Origin: Desulfobaculum sp044987625
GTDB taxonomy: Bacteria; Desulfobacterota; Desulfovibrionia; Desulfovibrionales; Desulfovibrionaceae
Assembly: GCF_044987625.1 (NCBI RefSeq)
Contig: NZ_JBJDSB010000002.1
Location: 868,001-932,000, forward strand
Length of the DNA: 64,000 bases
Reading direction: 5' to 3'
Shown here: one piece after another, positions 17,483 through 25,892 of the stretch
Layout of the letters: every line of letters begins with the position of its first letter
Position numbering within the stretch: position 1 is the stretch's first letter
Program-made: the position numbers and the translations under genes
The notes under the pieces: generated by a model
The model's database searches: none
The model's input: the letters and a program-made list of their open reading frames with translations, nothing else
What the model was told of the DNA's origin: nothing

Positions 17483-18382
17483 CTAGCGGGCATTGGGGAA
17501 AAGTTTCCTCAGCGTGCGGGCCATTTCGCTGTCGGGGAGGGTGTTGTCGCGAAGGGGGCGGAAATCAAGGACGATGTCCTTCTTTGGGGTCCACTTCCAG
17601 TCCGCATCGTCGTGGCGCGGCCACGTATTGAGGCGCAGAACGTGCACGGCGCGGCCCTTGCTGTAGGATCGCACCCAGAACGTTTTGCCGCCGGCTTCCA
17701 AGCGTCCGGCAAGGCCCGGACCGGGGCCGGCGCCAAACAGAATGTCGAAGACCGGACCGGCGGCGTCCAGATAGTGCTTCTCCGTCATGAAGCCCCACGG
17801 GCTGATGCCAATGACGAGCTTGGTACGGCTGCGCAGGCTTTGGGCCTTGGCGGCGATGCTTTTCATGAGGAAGCGTGGGACAGAGGTCTGCCCGGCGGGA
17901 AGCATGGGAAGGTAGATGATACCGATGGAGGTATTGTTGACGTCCACGGTAGAGAATTGCACATGGACCGAGGCGGTGCGCCAGCCCTCTGGGCGCGAAA
18001 GGCCTGCTGCGCTGAGCCAGTCGGCTTCCCTTGGGGAAAGGTAGCCGATGTCGTAGGCCAGCAGGTCGTAGGCGTGCTTGAGGGACGGGGCAAGAGATGC
18101 GGGACCGTCCGGTTCTTCCCCGCAGGGAGTGAATTCGAACGGTCCCGCCAAAAAGAGCGAGCGGGCACCCTGCTGGTCATTGTCTCTCACGGAGGCGAAA
18201 AGGGTGGCGCGTCTGTCCAGACCGCCGAGCGTCTTGCCGCCTCAGGTGGGGCAGGGTGCGTAATGCCCGTAGGTATTCGATGTATAAACTAGCTGAAGTC
18301 GAGTCTCGTCGTGGGGAGCGGCGAAAGCAGTGCTGAATGTGAGCGCAGCCAGTAGGAGTATGAGTGTGAGAATCCGGGGCAT
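17483..18382 (-). CDS. UshA-like selenoprotein with in-frame TGA (Sec47), exported
   Basis: A conventional reading finds only about 235 codons from a GTG at 18190. The frame continues upstream through one TGA (18242-18244) to an ATG at 18382, giving 299 residues. The ATG has AGGAAG overlapping the HU stop six bases away and begins a signal peptide (ILTLILLLAALTFSTAFA). Around the TGA it reads YTSNTYGHYAPCPT-U-GG, then LGGLDRRATLFASV, which matches the N terminus of UshA-type metallophosphatases. The usual metal ligands are replaced (LAGPFEF, IGYLSPRE), so classical phosphatase activity is doubtful. A CxxU redox-type pair is present (Cys44-Pro-Thr-Sec47). A SECIS-like hairpin follows the TGA. 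Confidence 0.82.
18206..18226 (-). promoter_or_regulatory. SECIS-like hairpin downstream of the Sec codon
   Basis: Starting 15 bases after the TGA, GGCGGTCT-GGAC-AGACGCGCC folds into eight pairs with one bulged G and a loop beginning GG. The loop lies about 24 bases after the TGA. The distance, small apical loop and loop guanines fit bacterial SECIS elements as known for SelB recognition. Confidence 0.65.
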
Positions 18383-18388
18383 TGCTTC

Positions 18389-18664
18389 CTAGCTGTTGAC
18401 GAATTCCTTCAGCTCTTTACCGGGCCTGAAGAAGGGGAGCTTCTTCGGGCGAACCTTGACGATTTCGCCGGTTTTCGGATTGCGGCCGATGTACCCGCCG
18501 TAGTCCTTGATTTTGAAGCTGCCAAAGCCTCGAATCTCCACCCGCTCCTCGTGAATGAGGGAGCTTTTGATGGAGTCGAAGAATGTGTTGACGACGACAG
18601 CTGCTTCGTCAACATGCAGATTCTTCTTTTCTGCCAGGGTCTTGATGAGTTCACTTTTGTTCAT
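18389..18664 (-). CDS. HU/IHF-family DNA-binding protein
   Basis: 91-residue histone-like protein. KSELIKTLAEKKNL begins the dimerisation helices; VEIRGFGSFKI and the arm region GRNPKTGEIVKV followed by PFFRPGKELKEFV are the family signature. IHF-beta-like and HU assignments cannot be separated here. The gene directly precedes the selenoprotein, whose ribosome site overlaps this stop codon, so both are probably on one mRNA. Confidence 0.95.
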   Translation of the reverse strand: MNKSELIKTLAEKKNLHVDEAAVVVNTFFDSIKSSLIHEERVEIRGFGSFKIKDYGGYIGRNPKTGEIVKVRPKKLPFFRPGKELKEFVNS

Positions 18665-18772
18665 AGTCTCCTCCCGGTTGCGAAAATACGTGTTCCCCAG
18701 ACACGTGGTGCCAAAAAAAAGGCGCTTTCTTGCTTATGCAAATATGCCGAATTTCGAGGAATTCCGTCAAGC

Positions 18773-19606
18773 CTATTCCGCGTCATTTGAGGAAAAATTT
18801 TGCAATACCCCCTGATTGCCGACATGGGGCAGCAGATTATCCCTCATGCGGCGCAGCTTGATGGCCAAAGAGAGGATATCGCGCCCTGCGTCGGAGGAGG
18901 GGGCGTACTTTAAGAGCGGCACCTGCCGGACAACGGCGGCGGCCACGGCCGGGTCGCTGCGTACGGTGCCTGCGTAGTTCAGCGTGATGCCAAGAAAACG
19001 CTCGCACGCGGCGTTGAGCCGCTGGAAGCCCTTGCGGCCCTCGGATTGCGAGGCGGCCTGGTTGACCACCACGTTGAAGGTGTCCACACCGTATTCGGAG
19101 TGCAGGACTTTAATAAGGGCGTAGCCATCGGTGAGCGAGGTAGGCTCGGGCGTGATGACCACCACGCGCTCCTGCGACATGGCGGCAAAGCGCAGCACGG
19201 TTTTGCTGATGCCAGCGCCAATATCCATCAGCAGAAAGTCATATCCGCCGATGATGCTGTTGAGCTTATCAAAAATGAGACCCTGCAGGTCTTCGTCGAG
19301 GTCGATCAGTTCGGGCACACCCGAAGCCGAGGGGAGGAAGTCGAAGTTGGATTCCTCGATGGGAACGACGATATCCTTGGCCTTGGCGTCATCGGTCAGC
19401 AGGTCCTGAAGGCTTTTGTCCGGCGTCAGGCCGAGCAGAACGTCCAGATTGGCCAGCCCGAGGTCGCAGTCCATCAGCATAACCGGGTGCCCGGCTTTGT
19501 GCAGGGCGTACCCGAGGTTCAGGGCGAGGTTGGTTTTGCCGACACCGCCCTTGCCGCTGACGATGGAGAAGCTGATCGCGTTATTTCTTTTGTCAGTCAT
19601 GTCCAT
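18773..19606 (-). CDS. FlhG/MinD-like P-loop ATPase
   Basis: 277 residues of the MinD/ParA superfamily. It has the deviant Walker A SGKGGVGKTN (about 17-26), switch I MDCDLGLANLDVLLG and switch II FLLMDIGAGI. Features such as GLANLDVLLGL place it in the FlhG/YlxH branch that controls flagellar number and placement; a chromosome or polarity role is an alternative. FlhF is not adjacent. The gene follows the GGDEF gene by nine bases on the same strand. It may use the in-frame ATG at 19600 instead of 19606. Confidence 0.85.
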   Translation of the reverse strand: MDMTDKRNNAISFSIVSGKGGVGKTNLALNLGYALHKAGHPVMLMDCDLGLANLDVLLGLTPDKSLQDLLTDDAKAKDIVVPIEESNFDFLPSASGVPELIDLDEDLQGLIFDKLNSIIGGYDFLLMDIGAGISKTVLRFAAMSQERVVVITPEPTSLTDGYALIKVLHSEYGVDTFNVVVNQAASQSEGRKGFQRLNAACERFLGITLNYAGTVRSDPAVAAAVVRQVPLLKYAPSSDAGRDILSLAIKLRRMRDNLLPHVGNQGVLQNFSSNDAE

Positions 19607-19615
19607 GTCCTTGGA

Positions 19616-20482
19616 TCAGTTTCCCGTGAACAGGAATTTCTTTTCATTGGTTTCCACAAGCGTCGCTTTGGACGGTGCGGCCACATCCTGCAACGGGGCG
19701 GTGACGACCGTGTCCTTTCCGGCAGCCTTGGCGGAGTAGAGCGCCTTGTCCGCGAGAGCGATAAGGTCTGGCGGCGTGCCTTCGGCCATGCTTTTATATG
19801 TGACAAGCCCTGCCGAACAGGTCACGGAGATGGTGGAATCCACTCCGGGGCAGGGGATCTGCGTTTCGCGCATGCGCGCCAGCAGGCGTTCCACCATGGC
19901 GCGCGCTTTGATGAGGCCGGTTCCGGGCAGCAGGAGCGCAAACTCCTCGCCGCCAAGGCGCGCGGCAACGTCGTAGCGCCGGGTTTGGGTCAGCATCAGC
20001 CGCCCAAGGGTCACCAGCACTTCGTCGCCGCAGGGGTGGCCGTAGGTGTCGTTGACGGTTTTGAAGTCATCAAGGTCCAACATGACGACGGAGAGTGACG
20101 ACCCGGCGCGCTGGGCGCGTTCCAGCTCCTGCTCCAGACTGCGCTCAAAGGCGCGGCGGTTGAACAGGCTGGTGAGCGGATCGTGCTCCGTCTGGTAGGC
20201 CAGCTCTTCCAGCGTCTGCTGGAGATGCTCCAGAAAAGGATAGTCCCCCTCGCCAAAGGGCAGGGCAAGCCATTCGCGTAGGCCATATTCTTCCGCCAGC
20301 GTGGGCCATTGGTCCAACGACAGTCCCGGACACAGGCGCAGTATGCCAAGCACACCGTCCTTTGCGTCACAGGCGGAGAAGTCCTCGTGGGTGCTGTGCA
20401 CCAGCCTGCGCAGGGATTCCAGCTCCCGCACAAGGGGGTCGTAGTCGACGTCGATGGTCGCGGCGGTCTTATTTTTGGGCAT
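19616..20482 (-). CDS. Diguanylate cyclase (GGEEF)
   Basis: 288 residues. An N-terminal region of about 110 residues without a recognised domain is followed by a GGDEF domain: HDPLTSLFNRRAF, VVMLDLDDFKTVNDTYGHPCGDE, and the active-site motif RLGGEEFALLLP. The A-site is intact, so it should make c-di-GMP. No RxxD inhibitory site is obvious just upstream of GGEEF. Its start overlaps the prfB stop by 14 bases. With the FlhG-like gene downstream and a PilZ protein nearby, it suggests a link between motility and c-di-GMP. Confidence 0.93.
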   Translation of the reverse strand: MPKNKTAATIDVDYDPLVRELESLRRLVHSTHEDFSACDAKDGVLGILRLCPGLSLDQWPTLAEEYGLREWLALPFGEGDYPFLEHLQQTLEELAYQTEHDPLTSLFNRRAFERSLEQELERAQRAGSSLSVVMLDLDDFKTVNDTYGHPCGDEVLVTLGRLMLTQTRRYDVAARLGGEEFALLLPGTGLIKARAMVERLLARMRETQIPCPGVDSTISVTCSAGLVTYKSMAEGTPPDLIALADKALYSAKAAGKDTVVTAPLQDVAAPSKATLVETNEKKFLFTGN

Positions 20483-21579
20483 GAATACTCAGCAGGTAGT
20501 TTCTGATGAGGGTGTCCAGATCACCGTCCAGCACCGCGTCAACATTGGATATTTCCGTGTTGGAGCGGTGGTCCTTGACCAGCCGGTAGGGCTGCAGGAC
20601 GTAGGAGCGGATTTGGCTTCCCCATGCGATGGCCTCTTTGTCGGCATATTCGGCCTGCCGCTGTTCGGCGCGCTTGCGCATTTCCCGCTCGTAGAGGCGG
20701 GCGCGCAGGACTTTGAACGCGGAGTCCTTGTTGCGGTGCTGGGACTTGTCGTTCTGGCAGGAGACGACGATGCCCGTCGGGATATGGGTCAGCCGCACTG
20801 CGGAGCTGGTTTTGTTGACGTGCTGGCCGCCCGCGCCGCTGGCGCGGAAGACGTCTACCCGCACGTCCTCGTCCCGGACTTCAATTTCCACATCCTGCGT
20901 GGCGTCGGGGTAGACGTCAACAGAGGCGAAGGACGTATGCCTTCGGCCCGTGGAATCAAAGGGCGAAATACGGACAAGACGGTGAATGCCCTTTTCGGCC
21001 TTGAGCAGGCCGTAGGCGTTGGTGCCTTCAATGAGCAGCGTGACGGACTTGATGCCCGCCTCGTCGCCGGGAAGCTGGTCCAGCGTCTTGATTTTAAAAC
21101 TTTTTGCCTCGGCCCAGCGCACGTACATGCGCAGTAGCATTTCGGCCCAGTCCTGCGCCTCGGTCCCGCCCGCACCGGGGTGGATTTCAAGGATGGCGGG
21201 GGCGGCGTCGGCGGGTTCGGCCAGCAGGGTGCGCAGTTCGGCTTCCTGCAGACGCTCGGCCAGCAGGTTCACCTGCTCCTGCAGGGCTTCCAGAACATCC
21301 TGGCTCTGGTCCTCGTTTGCCATCAGGAGCCATTCGTCAAGGTCTTCCTTGGCGGCCAGCAGGGCGTCCCACTGTTCCATCAGGCTGGAGAGGTGGCTTT
21401 TTTCCTGAAGCATAGGCGTCAGCGCTTCGGGGTTATCCCACGCGCCGGGACGCGACAGCTCCATCTCTATGTCTGCAAGCCGGTCTCTGCTCTGGTTCCG
21501 GTCAAAGACGCCCCCAGAGGCTTTCAAAGTCTTTGAGCAGGGAGCCGCCTTGAGCCTTGAGATCGTGATACTGCAACAT
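20469..21579 (-). CDS. prfB: Peptide chain release factor 2, programmed +1 frameshift
   Basis: RF2 terminates at UGA and UAA. The gene starts at ATG 21579 (LQYHDLKAQGGSLLKDFESL...), reads 25 codons to CTT TGA C (21501-21507), and then continues in the +1 frame (DRNQSRDRLADIEMEL) for 344 more residues, giving 369 in all. TGGGGG three bases upstream of CTT is the internal Shine-Dalgarno-like stimulator. The SPF stop-recognition motif (RISPFDSTGR) and the GGQ catalytic motif (SGAGGQHVNKTSSAVR) are present. The sequence itself shows the same autoregulatory frameshift site as E. coli prfB. Confidence 0.96.
21501..21516 (-). promoter_or_regulatory. prfB +1 frameshift site with SD-like stimulator
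   Basis: On the minus strand the order is TGGGGG, CGT, CTTTGAC. Low RF2 leaves the TGA undecoded, and the ribosome slips forward on CTTT. This feedback is established for prfB. Confidence 0.95.
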
Positions 21580-21646
21580 GGTCGGGAATATATCCTTTGG
21601 ATTGAATGTCTTGGAAGAACCCAAGAGTATAGGTGATTCGCGGCCG

Positions 21647-23182
21647 TCAATCAAGCACGCGCACCTGCTCCCGCGCGGGGCGCAGGCAGGCGACACCGCC
21701 AAGGATGAGCGCAAGGGCGAAGCTGGCCGTCAGAATGGCTGTGCGGTGGCGGTGGAACGGCGTCATAACGGAAAGAAGGCCCACACCGGAAGCCACAACG
21801 CTTTCCGCGCGGAAGAGCGAACTGTGGGCGTGGATGCGTCCGTAGGGATCAATGATGGCTGAGATTCCGGTATTGGTACCGCGCACCAGCCAGCGTCCCT
21901 GTTCAACGGCGCGCAGTGCGGACATTTGCAGGTGCTGGAAGGGCGCGGACGAGTGCCCGAACCATGCATCGTTGGAGATGTTTACCAGCAGATTAGCCCC
22001 GGCCGCCACGCGGGCCTGCGCCAGTTCCGGGAAAATTGTTTCGTAGCAGATGAGGACGCCAAGATCCATCTGCCCGGCGGGCAGGGGCGTGCTCTTGATG
22101 CCGGGCACAAAGTCCCCGCCGCCCTGCACCAGCTTGTTCAAAAAGGGCAGATACTCGCCAAAGGGCACGTATTCGCCAAAGGGGACAAGGTGTTCCTTGT
22201 CGTAGAATCCTGCGTTGGAGCCGTCCGGGCCGATGAGGAAGGCGCGGTTGTGCATGCGGTAGCCGCCGCCGTCCGGGATTGGCGTGTACGCGGGGGCGCC
22301 GGTGAGCAGATGGGTGTGCCCCTCCCGCGCCAGCTTGCGCACGCGGGCGCTCATGAGGCTGGTTTCCTGAAAATAGAACGGCAGCGCCGTCTCGGGCCAG
22401 ACGATGAGGTCCGGGGTATTGCCGTCGCGTGTCTGTGCGCCTTCGGTCAGGGTGGCGTACCGGTCCACGGTACCATTTTGGAACGTGACGTCCCACTTTT
22501 GGGCTTGGTTGATGTTGCCTTGCACCAGCGCCACGCTGATGGCCCCGTCCGAAGGCAGGGGCTGGGCGGTGCGCATCATGCCGTAGCCGCTGATGGTTGC
22601 CAGCACGCCAACGCTTACAGCCACGGCGGCGGCTTTGCCGCGCGCGGCCACGGGCATGGCAATGCTTCCGGCAATGAGGCCGGCAAGGGCGTTGGCGCCG
22701 ATGAGCGACGCCGCCTGCAACAGCCACGGTACGGGAACAAGCGCGCTGGAGAGCGGCAGCCACGCAAAGCCTGTGAACAGCCAGCCGCGCAAGGCCTCAA
22801 GGGCGGTCCAGAGCGCAGCGGCGAAAAGGCCTGTCGCCAGCCAATGGAGCCTCTCCTGCACCAGCCGGAGCCCTGCGGCGAAGATGCCCGTGTACAGCCC
22901 GCAGTAGACCCCAAGCAGCATGGGGCAGGGCGCGGCCAGTATCCACGGCAGGTTGCCGTAGTCGTGCACGGGCAGCGCCACCCAGTACATGCAGCCGCCG
23001 TAAGCCAGTGCGCCCGCAATGAGCGCGCTGCGGAAGGCCTTGGCCGGGGTGTCGGCAAACAGGCCGCACAGCGCGATGCCAAGCGGGAACAGGAGAATGA
23101 GGAAAGGGACCTGAATGAACGGATTGGCAAATCCTATCCAGGCCCCGATGCAGGCAATGAGCGTGGCGATGATGTGGCGCAA
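21647..23182 (-). CDS. lnt: Apolipoprotein N-acyltransferase
   Basis: Inner-membrane enzyme that adds the third acyl chain to lipoproteins. The 511-residue protein has an N-terminal block of membrane helices (residues 1 to about 200) and a C-terminal nitrilase-like domain. Catalytic motifs visible are the Glu in VWPETALPF, a Lys in the YDKEHLVPFGEYVP region and the Cys in GVLICYETIFPE, with SNDAWFG and RGTNTGISAIIDPYG downstream. It follows corC by three bases, an arrangement also seen in other proteobacteria. Confidence 0.96.
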   Translation of the reverse strand: MRHIIATLIACIGAWIGFANPFIQVPFLILLFPLGIALCGLFADTPAKAFRSALIAGALAYGGCMYWVALPVHDYGNLPWILAAPCPMLLGVYCGLYTGIFAAGLRLVQERLHWLATGLFAAALWTALEALRGWLFTGFAWLPLSSALVPVPWLLQAASLIGANALAGLIAGSIAMPVAARGKAAAVAVSVGVLATISGYGMMRTAQPLPSDGAISVALVQGNINQAQKWDVTFQNGTVDRYATLTEGAQTRDGNTPDLIVWPETALPFYFQETSLMSARVRKLAREGHTHLLTGAPAYTPIPDGGGYRMHNRAFLIGPDGSNAGFYDKEHLVPFGEYVPFGEYLPFLNKLVQGGGDFVPGIKSTPLPAGQMDLGVLICYETIFPELAQARVAAGANLLVNISNDAWFGHSSAPFQHLQMSALRAVEQGRWLVRGTNTGISAIIDPYGRIHAHSSLFRAESVVASGVGLLSVMTPFHRHRTAILTASFALALILGGVACLRPAREQVRVLD

Positions 23183-23185
23183 TTG

Positions 23186-24022
23186 CTATTCCGAGTCTGT
23201 AGGAGCCTCTGAGCGGGGCTTGATGAGTATCCAATGGATTTGCTTGGCGTCGGCGTCCTTAATCTCAAAGACTTCGCCGTTGACGGCAAAGCTTTCGCCA
23301 TTGGTGGGGACGCGGCCTGCCAGTTCGCAGATGAAGCCACTGAGGGTTTCCACCTGTTCGGACTCCAGCTTCAGCCCCAGCCGCTCCTCAATTTCCTCAA
23401 GGGGGGCGCGTCCGCTGACCATGAAGGTATTTTCCTCAACGGTCTGGATGTCTTCCGGGCGGGGCTGGTCGTATTCGTCTTCAATCTCGCCGACGATTTC
23501 CTCCATGATGTCCTCAAAGGTCACAAGGCCGGAGGTGCCGCCGTATTCATCAAGAGCGATGGCGAGGTGATTTTTTGTGGAGCGGAAAAGCTGCAACATA
23601 TCCGTCACGGCCTTGGTCTCGGGGATGAGCAGCGGCTGGCGCATAATGTCGCGGCATGTGGCGGTGCTGTCCTCATGCTTATGGCTGACCCGCAAGAGGT
23701 CCTTGGCGTGGACGATGCCTACGATGTTATCTCGGTTTTCCTTGTAGATGGGGATGCGGGAGTGCCCGCACTCCATAATGAGGGCGGCAATGTCTTCCAG
23801 CGGGTCCTCAATCTCCGCACACTGGATGTCCGTGCGGGGAATCATGATATCGCAGACCTGTTTGCGTCCAAGTCGAAGGACGTTTGACATCATGGAGACT
23901 TCCGTCGCCGTGAGTTCTCCGTCCTGTCTGGCCTCAAGAAGGGCGTCTTCGATCTGGCTGCCCTTGTGGCCGAAAAGTCTACTGAAAAGAGAGGTGAACA
24001 ATCCTTCCGAATCGTCTTCCAA
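23186..24022 (-). CDS. CorC/HlyC-type CBS-domain protein
   Basis: 278-residue cytoplasmic protein with two CBS motifs (VCDIMIPRTDIQCAEI... HSRIPIYKENRDNIVGIVHAKDLL, about 55-115; then ETKAVTDMLQLF to the DEYGGTSGLVTFEDI motif) and a C-terminal CorC/HlyC domain. There is no DUF21 membrane domain, so it is the short CorC form associated with lnt rather than a full-length channel. First gene of corC-lnt-prfB-GGDEF-FlhG. Confidence 0.93.
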   Translation of the reverse strand: MEDDSEGLFTSLFSRLFGHKGSQIEDALLEARQDGELTATEVSMMSNVLRLGRKQVCDIMIPRTDIQCAEIEDPLEDIAALIMECGHSRIPIYKENRDNIVGIVHAKDLLRVSHKHEDSTATCRDIMRQPLLIPETKAVTDMLQLFRSTKNHLAIALDEYGGTSGLVTFEDIMEEIVGEIEDEYDQPRPEDIQTVEENTFMVSGRAPLEEIEERLGLKLESEQVETLSGFICELAGRVPTNGESFAVNGEVFEIKDADAKQIHWILIKPRSEAPTDSE

Positions 24023-24085
24023 CGTGGTTCCTCCTGTGGTGTGTTGGCGCGTAATACTTCTTCGAAAATGTAAGAGGTTGCAAGC

Positions 24086-25192
24086 CTACGTCAAGCCTTT
24101 TTCCCGGTAGAGTTGCAGATGACGTCGTGCAACCCAGTTGCCGACGGCGGGAATACCGTTTTCATCCACCGTCCGCCAGACAATTTCGCCTCCGCCTTCC
24201 TTGAGCAGGCGTCCGCGCTCCACAAACTGTACTCCAGCCTCCAGGCGCTTGGTGTCGAACTCCTCGTACCTGTTTTGCACGCGCACCATGGACCACAGGG
24301 TGACCTTTTTGGACGCCTCCGGGTCAAAGAGCTGCGCCATGACGACGTAGCGCTCGCCAATTTCAAAGTTCAGGCCGGACTGTTTTACGGTCTCGTGCGG
24401 CAGCTCAAGGCGCATGCCGCCGGAGGAGATATTCATGATGCGGACGGGCCTGTCGGTCATATCGCGCGAGGCAAGAAGCGGCGGACGGCCCCAGTCCTTG
24501 ATGTGGGTGAGGCGTTTGCCGTCTCTGGACAGCGGGTCCGGCCACAGGGCCAGCCCCAGCGTGTATTGCAGAGGTGGCTCAATACGCAGGGACAAGCGCT
24601 TTTGGCTGAGTTCCACATGGTCGGGAACGGGCAGGCTCAGCAGGGTGACGTCTTTGGAAACCTTGCGGATGCCCTTGATGCGCGTTGAAAAGGTGTAGAA
24701 GTCGGAATGTCCGGGGCGGGCGGGGTTTGTGATGCGGAAGAAGCACTCCACAGGGCGCTCCAGCCAGCCTTGATGCGCTTTGACAAAGCCGGAGATTTCA
24801 AGCTCCAGCAGGCCGTTTCGGACGTCTTCCAGTGAGCAGGCGGTGGAGGTTCGGTTGCCGGCGTTGCTTTCGCCGCCAAAGCGCAGTTCGATTTTGCTGC
24901 GCTGAACCATGACGGAGTCAAAAAGGTTGGCGATGTCGCCGGGGTCCACAATCCATGACGGGGGCGTGGTTTTTTTGCGCGAGCGCATGTAGTGGTTCAC
25001 CAAAATGCCGCACCCGCCCACGATGAAGACCACGCTCAGCGTGGCGAGAATCGTGATGAAGGTGTCGCCGGACAATCCCCAGGAGCCGAAGGTGTTCTGG
25101 ACGTTGTTCAGGAAGGACTTGTCGATAGTCCCGCGCTGGGCCGTGATGAGCGGCAGGGCGCTGTCTGTGAGAATGTCGGGGGAAAACTGCAT
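24086..25192 (-). CDS. Membrane-anchored PilZ-domain protein
   Basis: 368 residues from ATG 25192, chosen because AGGAGG lies upstream and the longer frame to 25498 reads like non-coding sequence. It has one transmembrane helix at about residues 35-57 (FITILATLSVVFIVGGCGILV), a YcgR-like beta domain, then a PilZ domain with the c-di-GMP motifs KRLSLR (RxxxR) and MNISSGGMRLELP (N-x-S-x-x-G). It is a likely c-di-GMP receptor at the membrane. A GGDEF enzyme lies 3.6 kb away on the same strand. Confidence 0.85.
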   Translation of the reverse strand: MQFSPDILTDSALPLITAQRGTIDKSFLNNVQNTFGSWGLSGDTFITILATLSVVFIVGGCGILVNHYMRSRKKTTPPSWIVDPGDIANLFDSVMVQRSKIELRFGGESNAGNRTSTACSLEDVRNGLLELEISGFVKAHQGWLERPVECFFRITNPARPGHSDFYTFSTRIKGIRKVSKDVTLLSLPVPDHVELSQKRLSLRIEPPLQYTLGLALWPDPLSRDGKRLTHIKDWGRPPLLASRDMTDRPVRIMNISSGGMRLELPHETVKQSGLNFEIGERYVVMAQLFDPEASKKVTLWSMVRVQNRYEEFDTKRLEAGVQFVERGRLLKEGGGEIVWRTVDENGIPAVGNWVARRHLQLYREKGLT

Positions 25193-25892
25193 GGACTCTC
25201 TGGCTCCTCCTCGGAGCATAGTGTGTTTGCTGTGCGCCGCCGTGGTGGCGGGGGTGGCAGCATGGCGCGGTAACGTTGTAGCGCGACGGGTTTTTGACGC
25301 GGCAATTGGCCGCTGTGCGTATTTGCCCGTCCTGCAAGGAAAAGCGTTGGCTGCTGCCATGTATTTATGCAAAAAGAAGTCCAGAGTACAAGTCTTTTGA
25401 TGCATGAAAAATGGCTGAAATGGCGGGATATTGCGACGAGGGGATGACGCGGCCACGAAATGGAAGGGGTGTGCGGGCCAAGCAGAGGCGAAACGCAACC
25501 GCCGACGGGGCGCGACGTGTGCCGAGAGTATACGCCCGGTGAGGGCTGGTGTGAACGATTTTCGTCACAAAATCGTCACAAAATCGTCACGGGGGGCGGC
25601 GCTGTTGGTGGCGGCTAAGGGCGGTGCCGGCAGCTCTTGTGTGGAGCGTATTGAGAGGTGGCCCGTGGGAGGAGAAGTGATGAGAGGTGATTGCGGAATA
25701 ACGCGCGGGCTGGGGTGCAGATGGGGCGACTGGCAAGCGCTCGCCGCCAAAGGGAGGCGCACGGGAAATCGTGCCGCGTTTTGAGGCGCCGGCCCTGCAT
25801 TATGCCTTGATGCACGTCGCTGGGAGTGCGGGGCCTAGCGCGTTGCCGCGTCCCGGTGCCCTGTGGACCGGGACGCAGGGCAAGGGCGGCAG
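25193..25892. other. 700-base gene-free region
   Basis: No credible coding frame was found on either strand; frames here lack ribosome sites and domain-like composition. It contains the 11-base helical repeat at 25562-25590. The promoter of the PilZ gene presumably lies in the proximal part. Confidence 0.5.
25562..25590 (+). repeat. Three 11-base direct repeats (TCGTCACAAAA)
   Basis: Two full copies of TCGTCACAAAA and a third TCGTCAC follow without gaps. The 11-base period places each copy on the same DNA face. The core GTCACAAAAT recurs in the palindrome at 50784-50799. A regulator-binding array is a reasonable guess, not shown. Confidence 0.75.

Noticed and set aside
18242..18244. Treating the TGA as a nonsense mutation or frame error in the UshA-like gene
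   Set aside because: The signal peptide, ribosome site and family similarity on both sides are in one frame, and a SECIS-like hairpin follows; readthrough as Sec fits better.
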